This document shows positions 1-6,685 of a DNA stretch of 10,856 bases, piece after piece (the stretch's first letter is position 1; each line of letters starts with the position of its first letter). The stretch is from contig SBHH01000063.1 of NCBI GenBank assembly GCA_006226265.1, forward strand, positions 1 through 10,856. The letters are read 5' to 3'. The position numbers were made by a program, and so were the translations under genes. This DNA comes from Alphaproteobacteria bacterium. GTDB taxonomy: Bacteria > Pseudomonadota > Alphaproteobacteria > Sneathiellales > Sneathiellaceae. The notes under the pieces were generated by a model. The model was not told where the DNA came from, did not search any database, and saw nothing but the letters and a program-made list of their open reading frames with translations.

Positions 1-1
1 A

Positions 2-601
2 CATCTGATGAACCGCCTTGCCGAAGTCGGTATCCAGAATCATTTCATTCGCCGTCTCAATATGCGCGAACAGCTCATCAAGGAAGTGGAAATCATCCCG
101 GTTGAGGTGATCATCCGCAACGTTGCGGCTGGCTCTATCTGTAAGCGGCTCGGGATTGCAGAAGGAACCGCCCTGCCCCGCGCCATCATCGAATATTGCT
201 TCAAGTCGGACGAGTTGAATGATCCGCTGGTCTCGGAAGAGCATATCACGGCCTTTGGCTGGGCCAATCCGATGGAACTGGACGAGATCATGAACCAGTC
301 GCTCCGGGTCAATGATTTCCTGCTCGGCCTCTTTACCGGGATCGGCATCCGCCTGATCGACTTCAAGCTGGAATTCGGCCGACTTTATGACGGCGACGAG
401 ATGCAGATCATCCTTGCCGATGAAATTAGCCCCGACAACTGCCGCCTGTGGGACGCCGCGACAAACAAGAAGCTGGACAAGGACCGCTTCCGGCGCGATC
501 TCGGCGGGGTCGAGGATGCCTATCAGGAAGTGGCGCGCCGTCTTGGCATTCTGCCCGAAGGCGGGCCCGGGGACATACCGGGAACGAGCGTTATCCAGTA
601 A
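2..601 (+). CDS. purC: Phosphoribosylaminoimidazole-succinocarboxamide synthase (SAICAR synthetase), 5'-partial
   Basis: Cytosolic enzyme of purine synthesis that joins aspartate to CAIR using ATP to give SAICAR. The reading frame is open from the window edge (codons for His-Leu precede the Met at 8), so the gene starts upstream. About 55 N-terminal residues are missing compared with the usual length of roughly 250. Visible family signatures are the substrate-binding stretch [11 protein letters not shown] (ORF residues about 33-43 counting Met at 8 as 1), [23 protein letters not shown], the ATP/metal site [13 protein letters not shown] and [10 protein letters not shown]. The C-terminus RRLGIL..G is typical of alphaproteobacterial PurC. 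The TAA stop runs straight into an intrinsic-terminator hairpin. purS, purQ and purL follow on the same strand, fitting a pur cluster. Identity is secure; only the start is unseen. Confidence 0.97.
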   Translation, partial: HLMNRLAEVGIQNHFIRRLNMREQLIKEVEIIPVEVIIRNVAAGSICKRLGIAEGTALPRAIIEYCFKSDELNDPLVSEEHITAFGWANPMELDEIMNQSLRVNDFLLGLFTGIGIRLIDFKLEFGRLYDGDEMQIILADEISPDNCRLWDAATNKKLDKDRFRRDLGGVEDAYQEVARRLGILPEGGPGDIPGTSVIQ

Positions 602-626
602 AGGCGCAGCACATGCGCCTTTTTTT
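601..626 (+). terminator. Intrinsic terminator between purC and purS
   Basis: Arms AGGCGCA (602-608) and TGCGCCT (614-620) form a perfect 7-bp GC-rich stem with the 5-base loop GCACA, followed by a run of seven T (620-626). The stem begins at the last base of the purC stop codon. The purS ribosome-binding site starts only a few bases after the T-tract. The structure matches a textbook Rho-independent terminator. In this position it must be partial or regulated unless a second promoter serves purS. Confidence 0.85.
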
Positions 627-643
627 ATCGAGGTGAGACGAGA

Positions 644-886
644 ATGAAAGCACGTGTATATATTTCCCTGAAAAACGGTGTGCTGGACCCGCAAGGCAAG
701 GCCATTTCCCATTCCCTGCACGGGCTCGGCTTCGACAGCGTGATCGATGTCCGCCAGGGCAAGACGATCGAGCTGGACCTGAAGGAAACGGACCGGGAAA
801 AGGCGAGCGAAGAGGTTGAGCGGATGTGCCAGCAGCTTCTTGCCAATACGGTGATTGAAAATTATTCCATCGAGCTTGTCGATTGA
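644..886 (+). CDS. purS: Phosphoribosylformylglycinamidine synthase subunit PurS
   Basis: Small subunit of the three-part FGAM synthetase. It bridges PurQ and small PurL and is needed for ammonia transfer from the glutaminase to the synthetase active site. The 80-residue length is normal for the family. The start MKARVYISLKNGVLDPQGKA and the motif LGFDSVIDVRQGKTIEL are characteristic (family knowledge). The C-terminal part, ENYSIEL, is also typical. ATG at 644 is supported by a strong Shine-Dalgarno AGGTGAG at 631-637. The gene lies 42 bases after purC, with the terminator hairpin between them, and 21 bases before purQ. Its presence fits the small (733-residue) form of PurL encoded downstream. 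Confidence 0.96.
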   Translation: MKARVYISLKNGVLDPQGKAISHSLHGLGFDSVIDVRQGKTIELDLKETDREKASEEVERMCQQLLANTVIENYSIELVD

Positions 887-907
887 TCTTTTAGGGAGTG
901 AAGACCC

Positions 908-1597
908 ATGAAAGCGGCGGTAATCGTATTTCCCGGCTCCAACTGCGACCGAGACCTCAAAGTCGCGCTGACAGAGGCTATGGGGCATGAACCGGCCATG
1001 GTCTGGCATGGCGACACGGATCTGCCAGAGACGGACCTCATTGCCATCCCGGGCGGTTTTTCCTATGGCGACTATTTACGCTGCGGGGCGATGGCGGCCA
1101 ATTCGCCGATCATGCGCGAAGTGGTGAAGAAGGCCGAGGCCGGGGTGCCGGTCGTCGCCATCTGCAACGGTTTCCAGATTGCGATGGAGGCCGGGATGCT
1201 GCCGGGCGCACTTCTTCGGAATGCTAACCAGAAATTCGTCTGCAAGGATGTCGATATGGTCATCGCCGCAGAAAACGAGCGCTTCGTTGGCGGCTATAAG
1301 GCCGATCAGGTCATTCGCTTCCCCGTCGCCCATCATGACGGCAATTTCTACGCCGACGAAGAGACCCTGAAGGAACTTGAGAACGAGGGACAGGTCGCGC
1401 TTCGATACGCAACGATAGAGGGAGACGTGAACGAGGCGGCAAACCCCAACGGCTCCCTCAACAATATCGCGGGCATCTATAACAAGGCGGGCAATGTGCT
1501 CGGCCTGATGCCGCATCCTGAACGGCTGATCAGCGACGCCCTTGGCGGCACTGACGGCAAAGTCTTTTTCGATCACCTCGTACAATCCATCGCCTGA
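908..1597 (+). CDS. purQ: Phosphoribosylformylglycinamidine synthase subunit PurQ (glutaminase)
   Basis: Class I (triad-type) glutamine amidotransferase that hydrolyses glutamine and supplies ammonia to PurL for conversion of FGAR to FGAM. The 229 residues are the usual length. Visible elements are the N-terminal FPGSNCDRD, the oxyanion region [12 protein letters not shown] (about 47-58), the nucleophile elbow AICNGFQ with catalytic Cys86, and MPHPE with His203 and Glu205 completing the triad. ATG 908 has a good Shine-Dalgarno AGGGAG at 893-898. The stop is 8 bases before purL, so the two subunits are probably translationally coupled. No key residue is missing. Confidence 0.97.
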   Translation: MKAAVIVFPGSNCDRDLKVALTEAMGHEPAMVWHGDTDLPETDLIAIPGGFSYGDYLRCGAMAANSPIMREVVKKAEAGVPVVAICNGFQIAMEAGMLPGALLRNANQKFVCKDVDMVIAAENERFVGGYKADQVIRFPVAHHDGNFYADEETLKELENEGQVALRYATIEGDVNEAANPNGSLNNIAGIYNKAGNVLGLMPHPERLISDALGGTDGKVFFDHLVQSIA

Positions 1598-1605
1598 GTA
1601 ACCGA

Positions 1606-3807
1606 ATGACCGAAATCACCCAAGAAATTGTTGCCGAGCATGGCCTGACGCCTGACGAATATACCCGTGTGCTGGATATTCTGGGGCGCGAGCCGAACCT
1701 GACGGAGCTTGGTATCTTCTCCGTGATGTGGAGCGAGCATTGCTCCTACAAATCCTCCAAGAAATGGCTGAAAACCCTGCCGACAGAGGCCCCCTGGGTG
1801 ATCTGCGGGCCCGGCGAAAACGCGGGCGTGATCGATATCGGTGACGGACAGGCCGCCATTTTCAAGATGGAAAGCCATAACCATCCTTCGTTTATCGAGC
1901 CTTATCAGGGTGCGGCGACCGGCGTCGGCGGCATTATGCGCGACGTCTTCACCATGGGTGCGCGTCCTATCGCCAATATGAACGCGCTTCGCTTTGGCCG
2001 TCCCGATCATCCGAAGACCCGGCATCTCCTGTCCGGTGTCGTATCCGGCATCGGCGGCTATGGCAACTGCATGGGTGTGCCGACCGTCGGCGGAGAGACG
2101 AATTTCCATGCTTCTTATGACGGCAATATCCTCGTAAACGCCATGACGGTCGGCCTCGCCGATGCGGACAAGATTTTCTATTCGGCGGCTGCGGGCGTTG
2201 GCAACCCGGTTGTCTATGTCGGGTCCAAAACCGGGCGGGACGGCATTCATGGCGCGACTATGGCCTCCGCCGAGTTTGATAACGACAGCGAGGAAAAGCG
2301 GCCGACCGTGCAGGTCGGCGACCCCTTCACCGAAAAACTGCTGCTCGAAGCCTGCCTTGAACTGATGGCGACCGATGCCATCGTCGCGATCCAGGACATG
2401 GGCGCGGCGGGCCTCACCTCCTCCTCCTTCGAAATGGCGGACAAGGGTGGCGTCGGGATCGAGCTTAACCTCGACCTCGTGCCGATGCGCGAGGACGGCA
2501 TGACGCCGTATGAGATCATGCTCTCCGAAAGCCAGGAACGGATGCTGATGGTCCTGAAGCCGGGCCGCGAGGAAGAGGCGCGCCGGATTTTCGAAAAATG
2601 GGAACTCGATTTCTCCGTCATCGGCAAGGTCACGGATACGGGCCGCATGATTCTAACAATGCATGGCGGCAAGGTCGCCGATCTTCCCGTTGCGCCGCTT
2701 GCCGATGCCGCACCGGAATATGATCGCCCCTGGGTGAAGACGGAACCCTCCGCTGTCATCAAGGGCGCGGATGTCACGGCGCCGAATGATCTGGGTGAAG
2801 TGCTTCTCAAACTCGTTGGGTCCTCTGAGATTGCCAGCCGCAAATGGATCTGGGAGCAATATGATCATATGGTCATGGGCGACACCATCCAGCGGCCGGG
2901 CGGCGATGCGGCCGTGGTCCGGGTGCATGGCACGGACAAGGGCCTTGCCATCACCACCGACTGCACGCCCCGCTATTGCTATGCCGATCCGGTCATGGGC
3001 GGCGCGCAGGCTGTTGCGGAAGTCTGGCGCAATATCACGGCGGTGGGCGCAAAACCCCTCGCCATCACCGACTGCATGAATTTCGGCAACCCCCAGCGGC
3101 CCGAGATCATGGGCCAGTTCGTCGGCTGTATCGAAGGCATGCGGAACGCCTGCACCATACTCGATTTCCCGGTTATTTCCGGCAATGTCTCGCTCTATAA
3201 CGAAACCAACGGCACCGGCATTCATCCGACCCCGGCCATCGGCGGTGTCGGCCTGATGGCAAATATCGATAAAATGACCACCCTCGCCTTCAAGAACGAA
3301 GGCGACCTTGTTCTTCTTATCGGTACGCAAAAGGGCGAGATGGGGCAGTCGCTTTATTTGCGCGAGATGGAGGGCCGTGAAGAAGGCGCGCCGCCGAGCG
3401 TTGACCTTGAGGCAGAGCGGAAAATTGGCGATTACCTGCGCGAGATGATCGAAAAGGGCGTCGTTACCGCGGCCCATGATATTTCCGATGGCGGTCTTGC
3501 CGTCACCCTCGCCGAAATGGCGATGGCGGGGAATATCGGCGCGGATATCAGCCTTGATACGGACCTTCCCCTGCACGCAGCCCTGTTCGCCGAGGATCAG
3601 GGATGCTATGTTGTCACCATCCGGCCGGATGATTTCGAGTTGGTAGAGGGATTTGCGCTTGCGGAAGATATTCCCCTACACAATATTGGAACGATCGGTC
3701 ATACTGATTTGAAAATCGACGGCGGCCTGACCATATCTGTAGAAAGCCTGAAACAGGTGCATCAGAACTGGATGCCGGATTTGATGGCCGTTCGGGTAAG
3801 CGAATAG
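1606..3807 (+). CDS. purL: Phosphoribosylformylglycinamidine synthase subunit PurL (small form)
   Basis: ATP-dependent synthetase subunit that makes FGAM from FGAR and ammonia delivered by PurQ. At 733 residues it is the small PurL, as in Gram-positive bacteria and alphaproteobacteria, not the fused ~1300-residue enzyme of enterobacteria. The N-terminal motif [13 protein letters not shown] carries the conserved His45. [10 protein letters not shown] (87-96) and [12 protein letters not shown] follow. [12 protein letters not shown] is at 210-221. The internally duplicated AIRS-like fold shows in the paired motifs [16 protein letters not shown] (263-278) and [16 protein letters not shown] (624-639). 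The second half also holds PGGDAAVVR (431-439). ATG 1606 follows the purQ stop by 8 bases and has no clear Shine-Dalgarno, suggesting reinitiation by ribosomes leaving purQ. The stop codon overlaps the bolA ribosome-binding site. Confidence 0.98.
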   Translation: MTEITQEIVAEHGLTPDEYTRVLDILGREPNLTELGIFSVMWSEHCSYKSSKKWLKTLPTEAPWVICGPGENAGVIDIGDGQAAIFKMESHNHPSFIEPYQGAATGVGGIMRDVFTMGARPIANMNALRFGRPDHPKTRHLLSGVVSGIGGYGNCMGVPTVGGETNFHASYDGNILVNAMTVGLADADKIFYSAAAGVGNPVVYVGSKTGRDGIHGATMASAEFDNDSEEKRPTVQVGDPFTEKLLLEACLELMATDAIVAIQDMGAAGLTSSSFEMADKGGVGIELNLDLVPMREDGMTPYEIMLSESQERMLMVLKPGREEEARRIFEKWELDFSVIGKVTDTGRMILTMHGGKVADLPVAPLADAAPEYDRPWVKTEPSAVIKGADVTAPNDLGEVLLKLVGSSEIASRKWIWEQYDHMVMGDTIQRPGGDAAVVRVHGTDKGLAITTDCTPRYCYADPVMGGAQAVAEVWRNITAVGAKPLAITDCMNFGNPQRPEIMGQFVGCIEGMRNACTILDFPVISGNVSLYNETNGTGIHPTPAIGGVGLMANIDKMTTLAFKNEGDLVLLIGTQKGEMGQSLYLREMEGREEGAPPSVDLEAERKIGDYLREMIEKGVVTAAHDISDGGLAVTLAEMAMAGNIGADISLDTDLPLHAALFAEDQGCYVVTIRPDDFELVEGFALAEDIPLHNIGTIGHTDLKIDGGLTISVESLKQVHQNWMPDLMAVRVSE

Positions 3808-3810
3808 GAG
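3806..3810 (+). promoter_or_regulatory. bolA ribosome-binding site overlapping the purL stop
   Basis: AGGAG at 3806-3810 shares bases with the purL TAG stop (3805-3807). Its 8-base spacing favours ATG 3819 over the alternative TTG at 3813 (2 bases away) and ATG at 3825 (14 bases). The arrangement implies purL-bolA translational coupling on one transcript. Confidence 0.75.
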
Positions 3811-3818
3811 TTTTGTCC

Positions 3819-4058
3819 ATGGCGATGGATGCAAGTGAAATTGAACGTCTGATCCGCGAAGGCATCCCCGATGCCAAGGTCGAAATCACCGATCTCCGCG
3901 GCGATGGAGATCACTATGCGGCCATGGTGGTGTCGGCAAGCTTTGTGGGCCTGCCCCGCGTACGCCAGCACCAGATGGTTTACGAGGCATTGAAGGGGAA
4001 TATGGGCGATGCGCTGCATGCCCTCGCCTTACAAACCTCGGTTCCGGACGGACAATAG
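3819..4058 (+). CDS. bolA: BolA family protein
   Basis: Small cytosolic BolA-like protein. Family members pair with CGFS glutaredoxins through a shared [2Fe-2S] cluster and act in iron sensing or iron-sulfur trafficking. The start at ATG 3819 gives 79 residues. It is set by the AGGAG that overlaps the purL stop. Visible family features are IPDAKVEITDL, GDGDHYAAMVVS with His32, the helix-turn-helix-like RVRQHQMVYEAL with His51, and the C-terminal LHALALQT with His67. His51 and His67 lie where ligand or surface histidines usually sit (inference by motif). grxD is the next gene, 30 bases on, which is the expected partner. The order purL-bolA-grxD is common in alphaproteobacteria. Whether this is a BolA1 or BolA2/IbaG type was not settled. 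Confidence 0.93.
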   Translation: MAMDASEIERLIREGIPDAKVEITDLRGDGDHYAAMVVSASFVGLPRVRQHQMVYEALKGNMGDALHALALQTSVPDGQ

Positions 4059-4088
4059 TTCATAACCAACATTAAGAAGGATCGATAA

Positions 4089-4427
4089 ATGCTTGACCAG
4101 GCAACAAAGGATCGGATTTCCAACGAAATCTCCAGTAGCGATGTCGTGCTGTTCATGAAGGGCTCCGCCATCTTCCCGCAATGCGGCTTTTCGGCGACCG
4201 CCGTACAGATCCTCTCGCATCTGGATATCAAGTTCAAAGGCATCGATGTGCTGAGCGATCCGAGCATCCGCGAAGGCATCAAGGAATTCAGCCAGTGGCC
4301 GACCATTCCCCAGCTTTATGTGAAGGGCGAGTTTGTCGGCGGTTGCGATATCATGCGCGAAATGTTCGAAACCGGCGAGCTGCAGGAAATTTTCGAAGAA
4401 AAGCATGTCGCCCGCGCCTCTGCCTGA
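4089..4427 (+). CDS. grxD: Monothiol glutaredoxin, Grx4/GrxD type
   Basis: Single-domain monothiol glutaredoxin that binds a glutathione-ligated [2Fe-2S] cluster, alone or with BolA, and works in iron-sulfur delivery. The length of 112 residues is usual. Visible are VVLFMKG (19-25), the active site FPQCGFS with Cys32, WPTIPQLYV with the cis-proline typical of thioredoxin folds, and GGCDIM, the glutathione-binding segment. ATG 4089 is preceded by a strong Shine-Dalgarno AAGAAGGA at 4074-4081. It lies 30 bases after bolA. No second active-site cysteine is present, as expected for the CGFS class. Confidence 0.96.
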   Translation: MLDQATKDRISNEISSSDVVLFMKGSAIFPQCGFSATAVQILSHLDIKFKGIDVLSDPSIREGIKEFSQWPTIPQLYVKGEFVGGCDIMREMFETGELQEIFEEKHVARASA

Positions 4428-4471
4428 GGCCGTGCGGATCAGCATCTGACGATTTTAGGGGGATTGCGGCG

Positions 4472-5506
4472 ATGGCCGAAAAGCTTGTTCTTTTCCTGAT
4501 CGTCCATCTCCCCGCTTTCTTTTTTGATCTCCTCTATGGCTTCAAGCCGATCCGCATCGATGGACAGCGGCTCGATACCAAGGCACGCGTCCTTTGCGAT
4601 ATCGATAAAAAAATCGCGAAACCGGTGAAAGAAACGCCAATTGAGGAAACGCGCGCAGGGCTTGAGAAAGTTTCCGCGGCGCTTGGCGGCCCCCGCCCCT
4701 TTTTGAAATCAATCGACGATCTGACGCTGGAGACCGAGGCCGGCGCGATAAAGGCGCGGCTTTACAAGCCCGTCAATGATCCGGACCTTCCCGTCCTTCT
4801 CTATTACCATGGCGGCGGCTATATCCGGGGGTCCATCGAAAGCCATGACCGGCTTTGTGCAAGGCTCACGAAATTCGGCGGCTTTGCGGTTCTTTCCGTT
4901 GAATATCGCCTCGCGCCTGAAAATAAATTTCCGGCCGGGATAGAGGATGCCATTGCGGCCTTTCGCTGGTTGAAAAGCCATGCTGCGGACCATGGCCTTG
5001 ATGGGGCACGCATCGGCGTCGGCGGTGACAGCTCGGGCGGTTGCCTCGCGGCGGTGGTGGCGCAAGCCACGCGGGATGATGAAGGCGGCGGGCCCGTTTT
5101 CCAGATGCTGCTCTATCCGACGCTCGACGGGCATCTCGCCGCCGATAGTCACAGGCTTTTTGCCGACGGTTTCTGCCTCACTTATGAGCGGATGTGCGAT
5201 TATCGCGATACCTATCTCAATAATGCATCGGAGCGTGACGATGTCCGTGCCTCGCCCCTTCATAATCCTGACCTTGCGGGCCTCGCGCCCGCGCTTATCA
5301 TCACGGCGGGGTTCGATCCCTTGCGTGATGAAGCGGAGGATTATGCCAAGCGACTTCAAGCGGCCGGTGTGAATGTCGGGCTGGTGCGTTTTCCCGGCAT
5401 GATCCACGGCTTCATGTCGATGGCGCGGCTCTTGCCGCAGGCGAACAGGGCGACCCGTCAGGCCGCCGCTGCCTTTCGCCATATCATTTATCCAAACCCT
5501 GGATAG
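4472..5506 (+). CDS. Alpha/beta hydrolase, hormone-sensitive lipase (family IV) type esterase
   Basis: Predicted carboxylesterase/lipase of 344 residues; substrate unknown. Family IV signatures are all present: HGGG oxyanion motif (113-116), YRLAPE (145-150), nucleophile elbow GDSSGG with Ser187, Asp282 in FDPLRDE, and His312 in IHGF, giving a complete Ser-Asp-His triad. The first 24 residues are strongly hydrophobic (LVLFLIVHLPAFFFDLLYGF) and could be a membrane anchor or an amphipathic cap helix. There is no clear signal-peptidase site. ATG 4472 is chosen because it follows a Shine-Dalgarno TAGGGGGA (4456-4463). The frame is open much further upstream, but that part overlaps grxD out of frame. 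The gene lies 44 bases after grxD on the same strand and ends 6 bases from the convergent prfB stop. It is the least conserved-looking member of the neighbourhood and may be an accessory addition (inference). Confidence 0.9.
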   Translation: MAEKLVLFLIVHLPAFFFDLLYGFKPIRIDGQRLDTKARVLCDIDKKIAKPVKETPIEETRAGLEKVSAALGGPRPFLKSIDDLTLETEAGAIKARLYKPVNDPDLPVLLYYHGGGYIRGSIESHDRLCARLTKFGGFAVLSVEYRLAPENKFPAGIEDAIAAFRWLKSHAADHGLDGARIGVGGDSSGGCLAAVVAQATRDDEGGGPVFQMLLYPTLDGHLAADSHRLFADGFCLTYERMCDYRDTYLNNASERDDVRASPLHNPDLAGLAPALIITAGFDPLRDEAEDYAKRLQAAGVNVGLVRFPGMIHGFMSMARLLPQANRATRQAAAAFRHIIYPNPG

Positions 5507-5512
5507 TTGAGC

Positions 5513-6626
5513 TCACGCGGCTTCCTCACCGCCGATCTTCTGCGCGAGTGCTGCCGCCAGGTAGTCATCAAGGTCGCCATCCAGAACCCCTTGCGCATTG
5601 CCCTTTTCAACGCCGGTGCGGAGGTCCTTCACCATCTGGTAGGGATGCAGCACGTAGGAGCGGATCTGATGGCCCCAGCCGATATCCGTTTGGCCATCGC
5701 GCGTTTCCTGCGCTTCCGCCTCACGCTTCTGCAATTCCAGCTCATAGAGCCGGGATTTCAGCATTTTCATGGCCGCCGCCTTGTTCTTGTGCTGAGACCG
5801 GTCGTTTTGGCACTGGACGACGACATTGGTCGGGATATGGGTGATCCGCACGGCCGATTCCGTCCGGTTCACATGCTGCCCGCCCGCGCCGGAAGCCCGG
5901 TACACGTCGATGCGGAGGTCCTTCTCGTCGATCTCCACCTCGATATCGTCATCAATGACCGGATAAACCCCGACGGAGGAAAAGCTGGTATGGCGGCGCG
6001 CGTTGGAATCGAACGGGGAAATCCGCACGAGGCGGTGAACGCCGCTTTCGGTCTTGAGCCAGCCATAGGCATTTTCGCCCGCGACCTCAATGGTGACGGA
6101 TTTGAGGCCCGCCTCTTCGCCCGCGCTTTCTTCCAGCACCTTGACCTTGCAGCCATGCTGATCGGCCCAGCGCATATACATACGGAGCAGCATCTGCGTC
6201 CAGTCCTGGGATTCAGTGCCACCCGCGCCGGAATGGATTTCGACATAACAGTCGTTACCATCCACTTCGCCCGACAGCATGCTTTCAAGCCGCCGCCGGT
6301 TGACATCGGCCAGGAGAACCTGAAGCGCCTTCTCCGCATCCTTGATGGTGTCCTCGTCGTCCTCTTCCTCGGCGAGGGCGATCAGTTCGATATTATCTTC
6401 AAGCTCCTGCGCGATATTGTTATAGCCGTTCAGCGCATTTTCGAGGCTCGTGCGTTCGCGCATCAGGTTTTGCGCTTTCGAGGCATCGTTCCAGAGATCC
6501 GGATCCTCGACCAGGGCGTTCAGCTCATCGAGCCGTCGTGTCGCATTTTCCCAGTCAAAGATACCTCCTCAGCAGGGCCATACCCTGCTTGATTTCGTCG
6601 ACAACCGACTGATGTTCGGCGCGCAT
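5513..6626 (-). CDS. prfB: Peptide chain release factor 2, with programmed +1 frameshift
   Basis: Class I release factor that reads UAA and UGA stop codons and triggers peptide release. Read on the minus strand, ATG at 6626 opens a 23-codon segment ending CTT TGA. Slipping one base forward at CTT gives GAC and continues to the stop at 5513-5515. The coding parts are therefore complement 6626-6558 and 6556-5513, skipping base 6557, for 370 residues, the normal RF2 length. The anticodon-like SPF is at about 203-205 and the catalytic GGQ ([10 protein letters not shown]) at about 248-250, matching the RF2 class. A GGAG six bases before ATG 6626 supports that start. prfB lies 59 bases after the PBP1A gene on the same strand and is probably co-transcribed with it. 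The frameshift makes RF2 levels self-regulating (established for prfB). The in-frame TGA is not a disabling mutation. Confidence 0.96.
6554..6569 (-). promoter_or_regulatory. prfB programmed +1 ribosomal frameshift site
   Basis: On the minus strand the 16 bases read AGGAGGTATCTTTGAC. An internal Shine-Dalgarno AGGAGG (6569-6564) is followed after TAT by the slippery CTT (6560-6558), the UGA stop (6557-6555) and a C. This is the standard prfB recoding signal: slow termination at UGA-C when RF2 is scarce lets the CUU-decoding tRNA slip onto UUU and continue in the +1 frame. The Shine-Dalgarno is a perfect anti-SD match here, AGGAGG instead of the AGGGGG of E. coli. Confidence 0.96.
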
Positions 6627-6685
6627 AATCTACTCCATTCTCATGTCTTGAATTTATTTCGCGGAACCTAATCCGAATTTGGAAA

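Noticed and set aside
2653..3576. 307-codon minus-strand open frame inside purL (and a 257-codon one at 4709-5482 inside the hydrolase)
   Set aside because: Both are in-register antisense shadows of well-identified genes.
3813..3815. TTG start for bolA
   Set aside because: Only 2 bases from the Shine-Dalgarno; ATG 3819 has proper spacing.
4181..4471. Upstream extension of the hydrolase frame to an ATG at 4181
   Set aside because: It would overlap most of grxD in another frame and adds low-complexity Arg-rich sequence. The Shine-Dalgarno and family alignment support ATG 4472.
4428..4471. Terminator after grxD (TCAG-CAT-CTGA followed by GATTTTA)
   Set aside because: Four-base-pair stem and a broken T-tract; too weak to call.
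6463..6463. Start of RF2 at the internal Met at 6463
   Set aside because: It would drop the N-terminal domain start. The frameshift site and upstream ATG 6626 with its Shine-Dalgarno account for the full-length protein.
6555..6557. In-frame TGA in prfB as a pseudogene mutation
   Set aside because: It sits in the exact context of the known programmed frameshift, and all RF2 motifs downstream are intact.
5507..6592. 361-codon open frame antisense to prfB
   Set aside because: Same in-register antisense effect; the real gene is RF2 on the minus strand.
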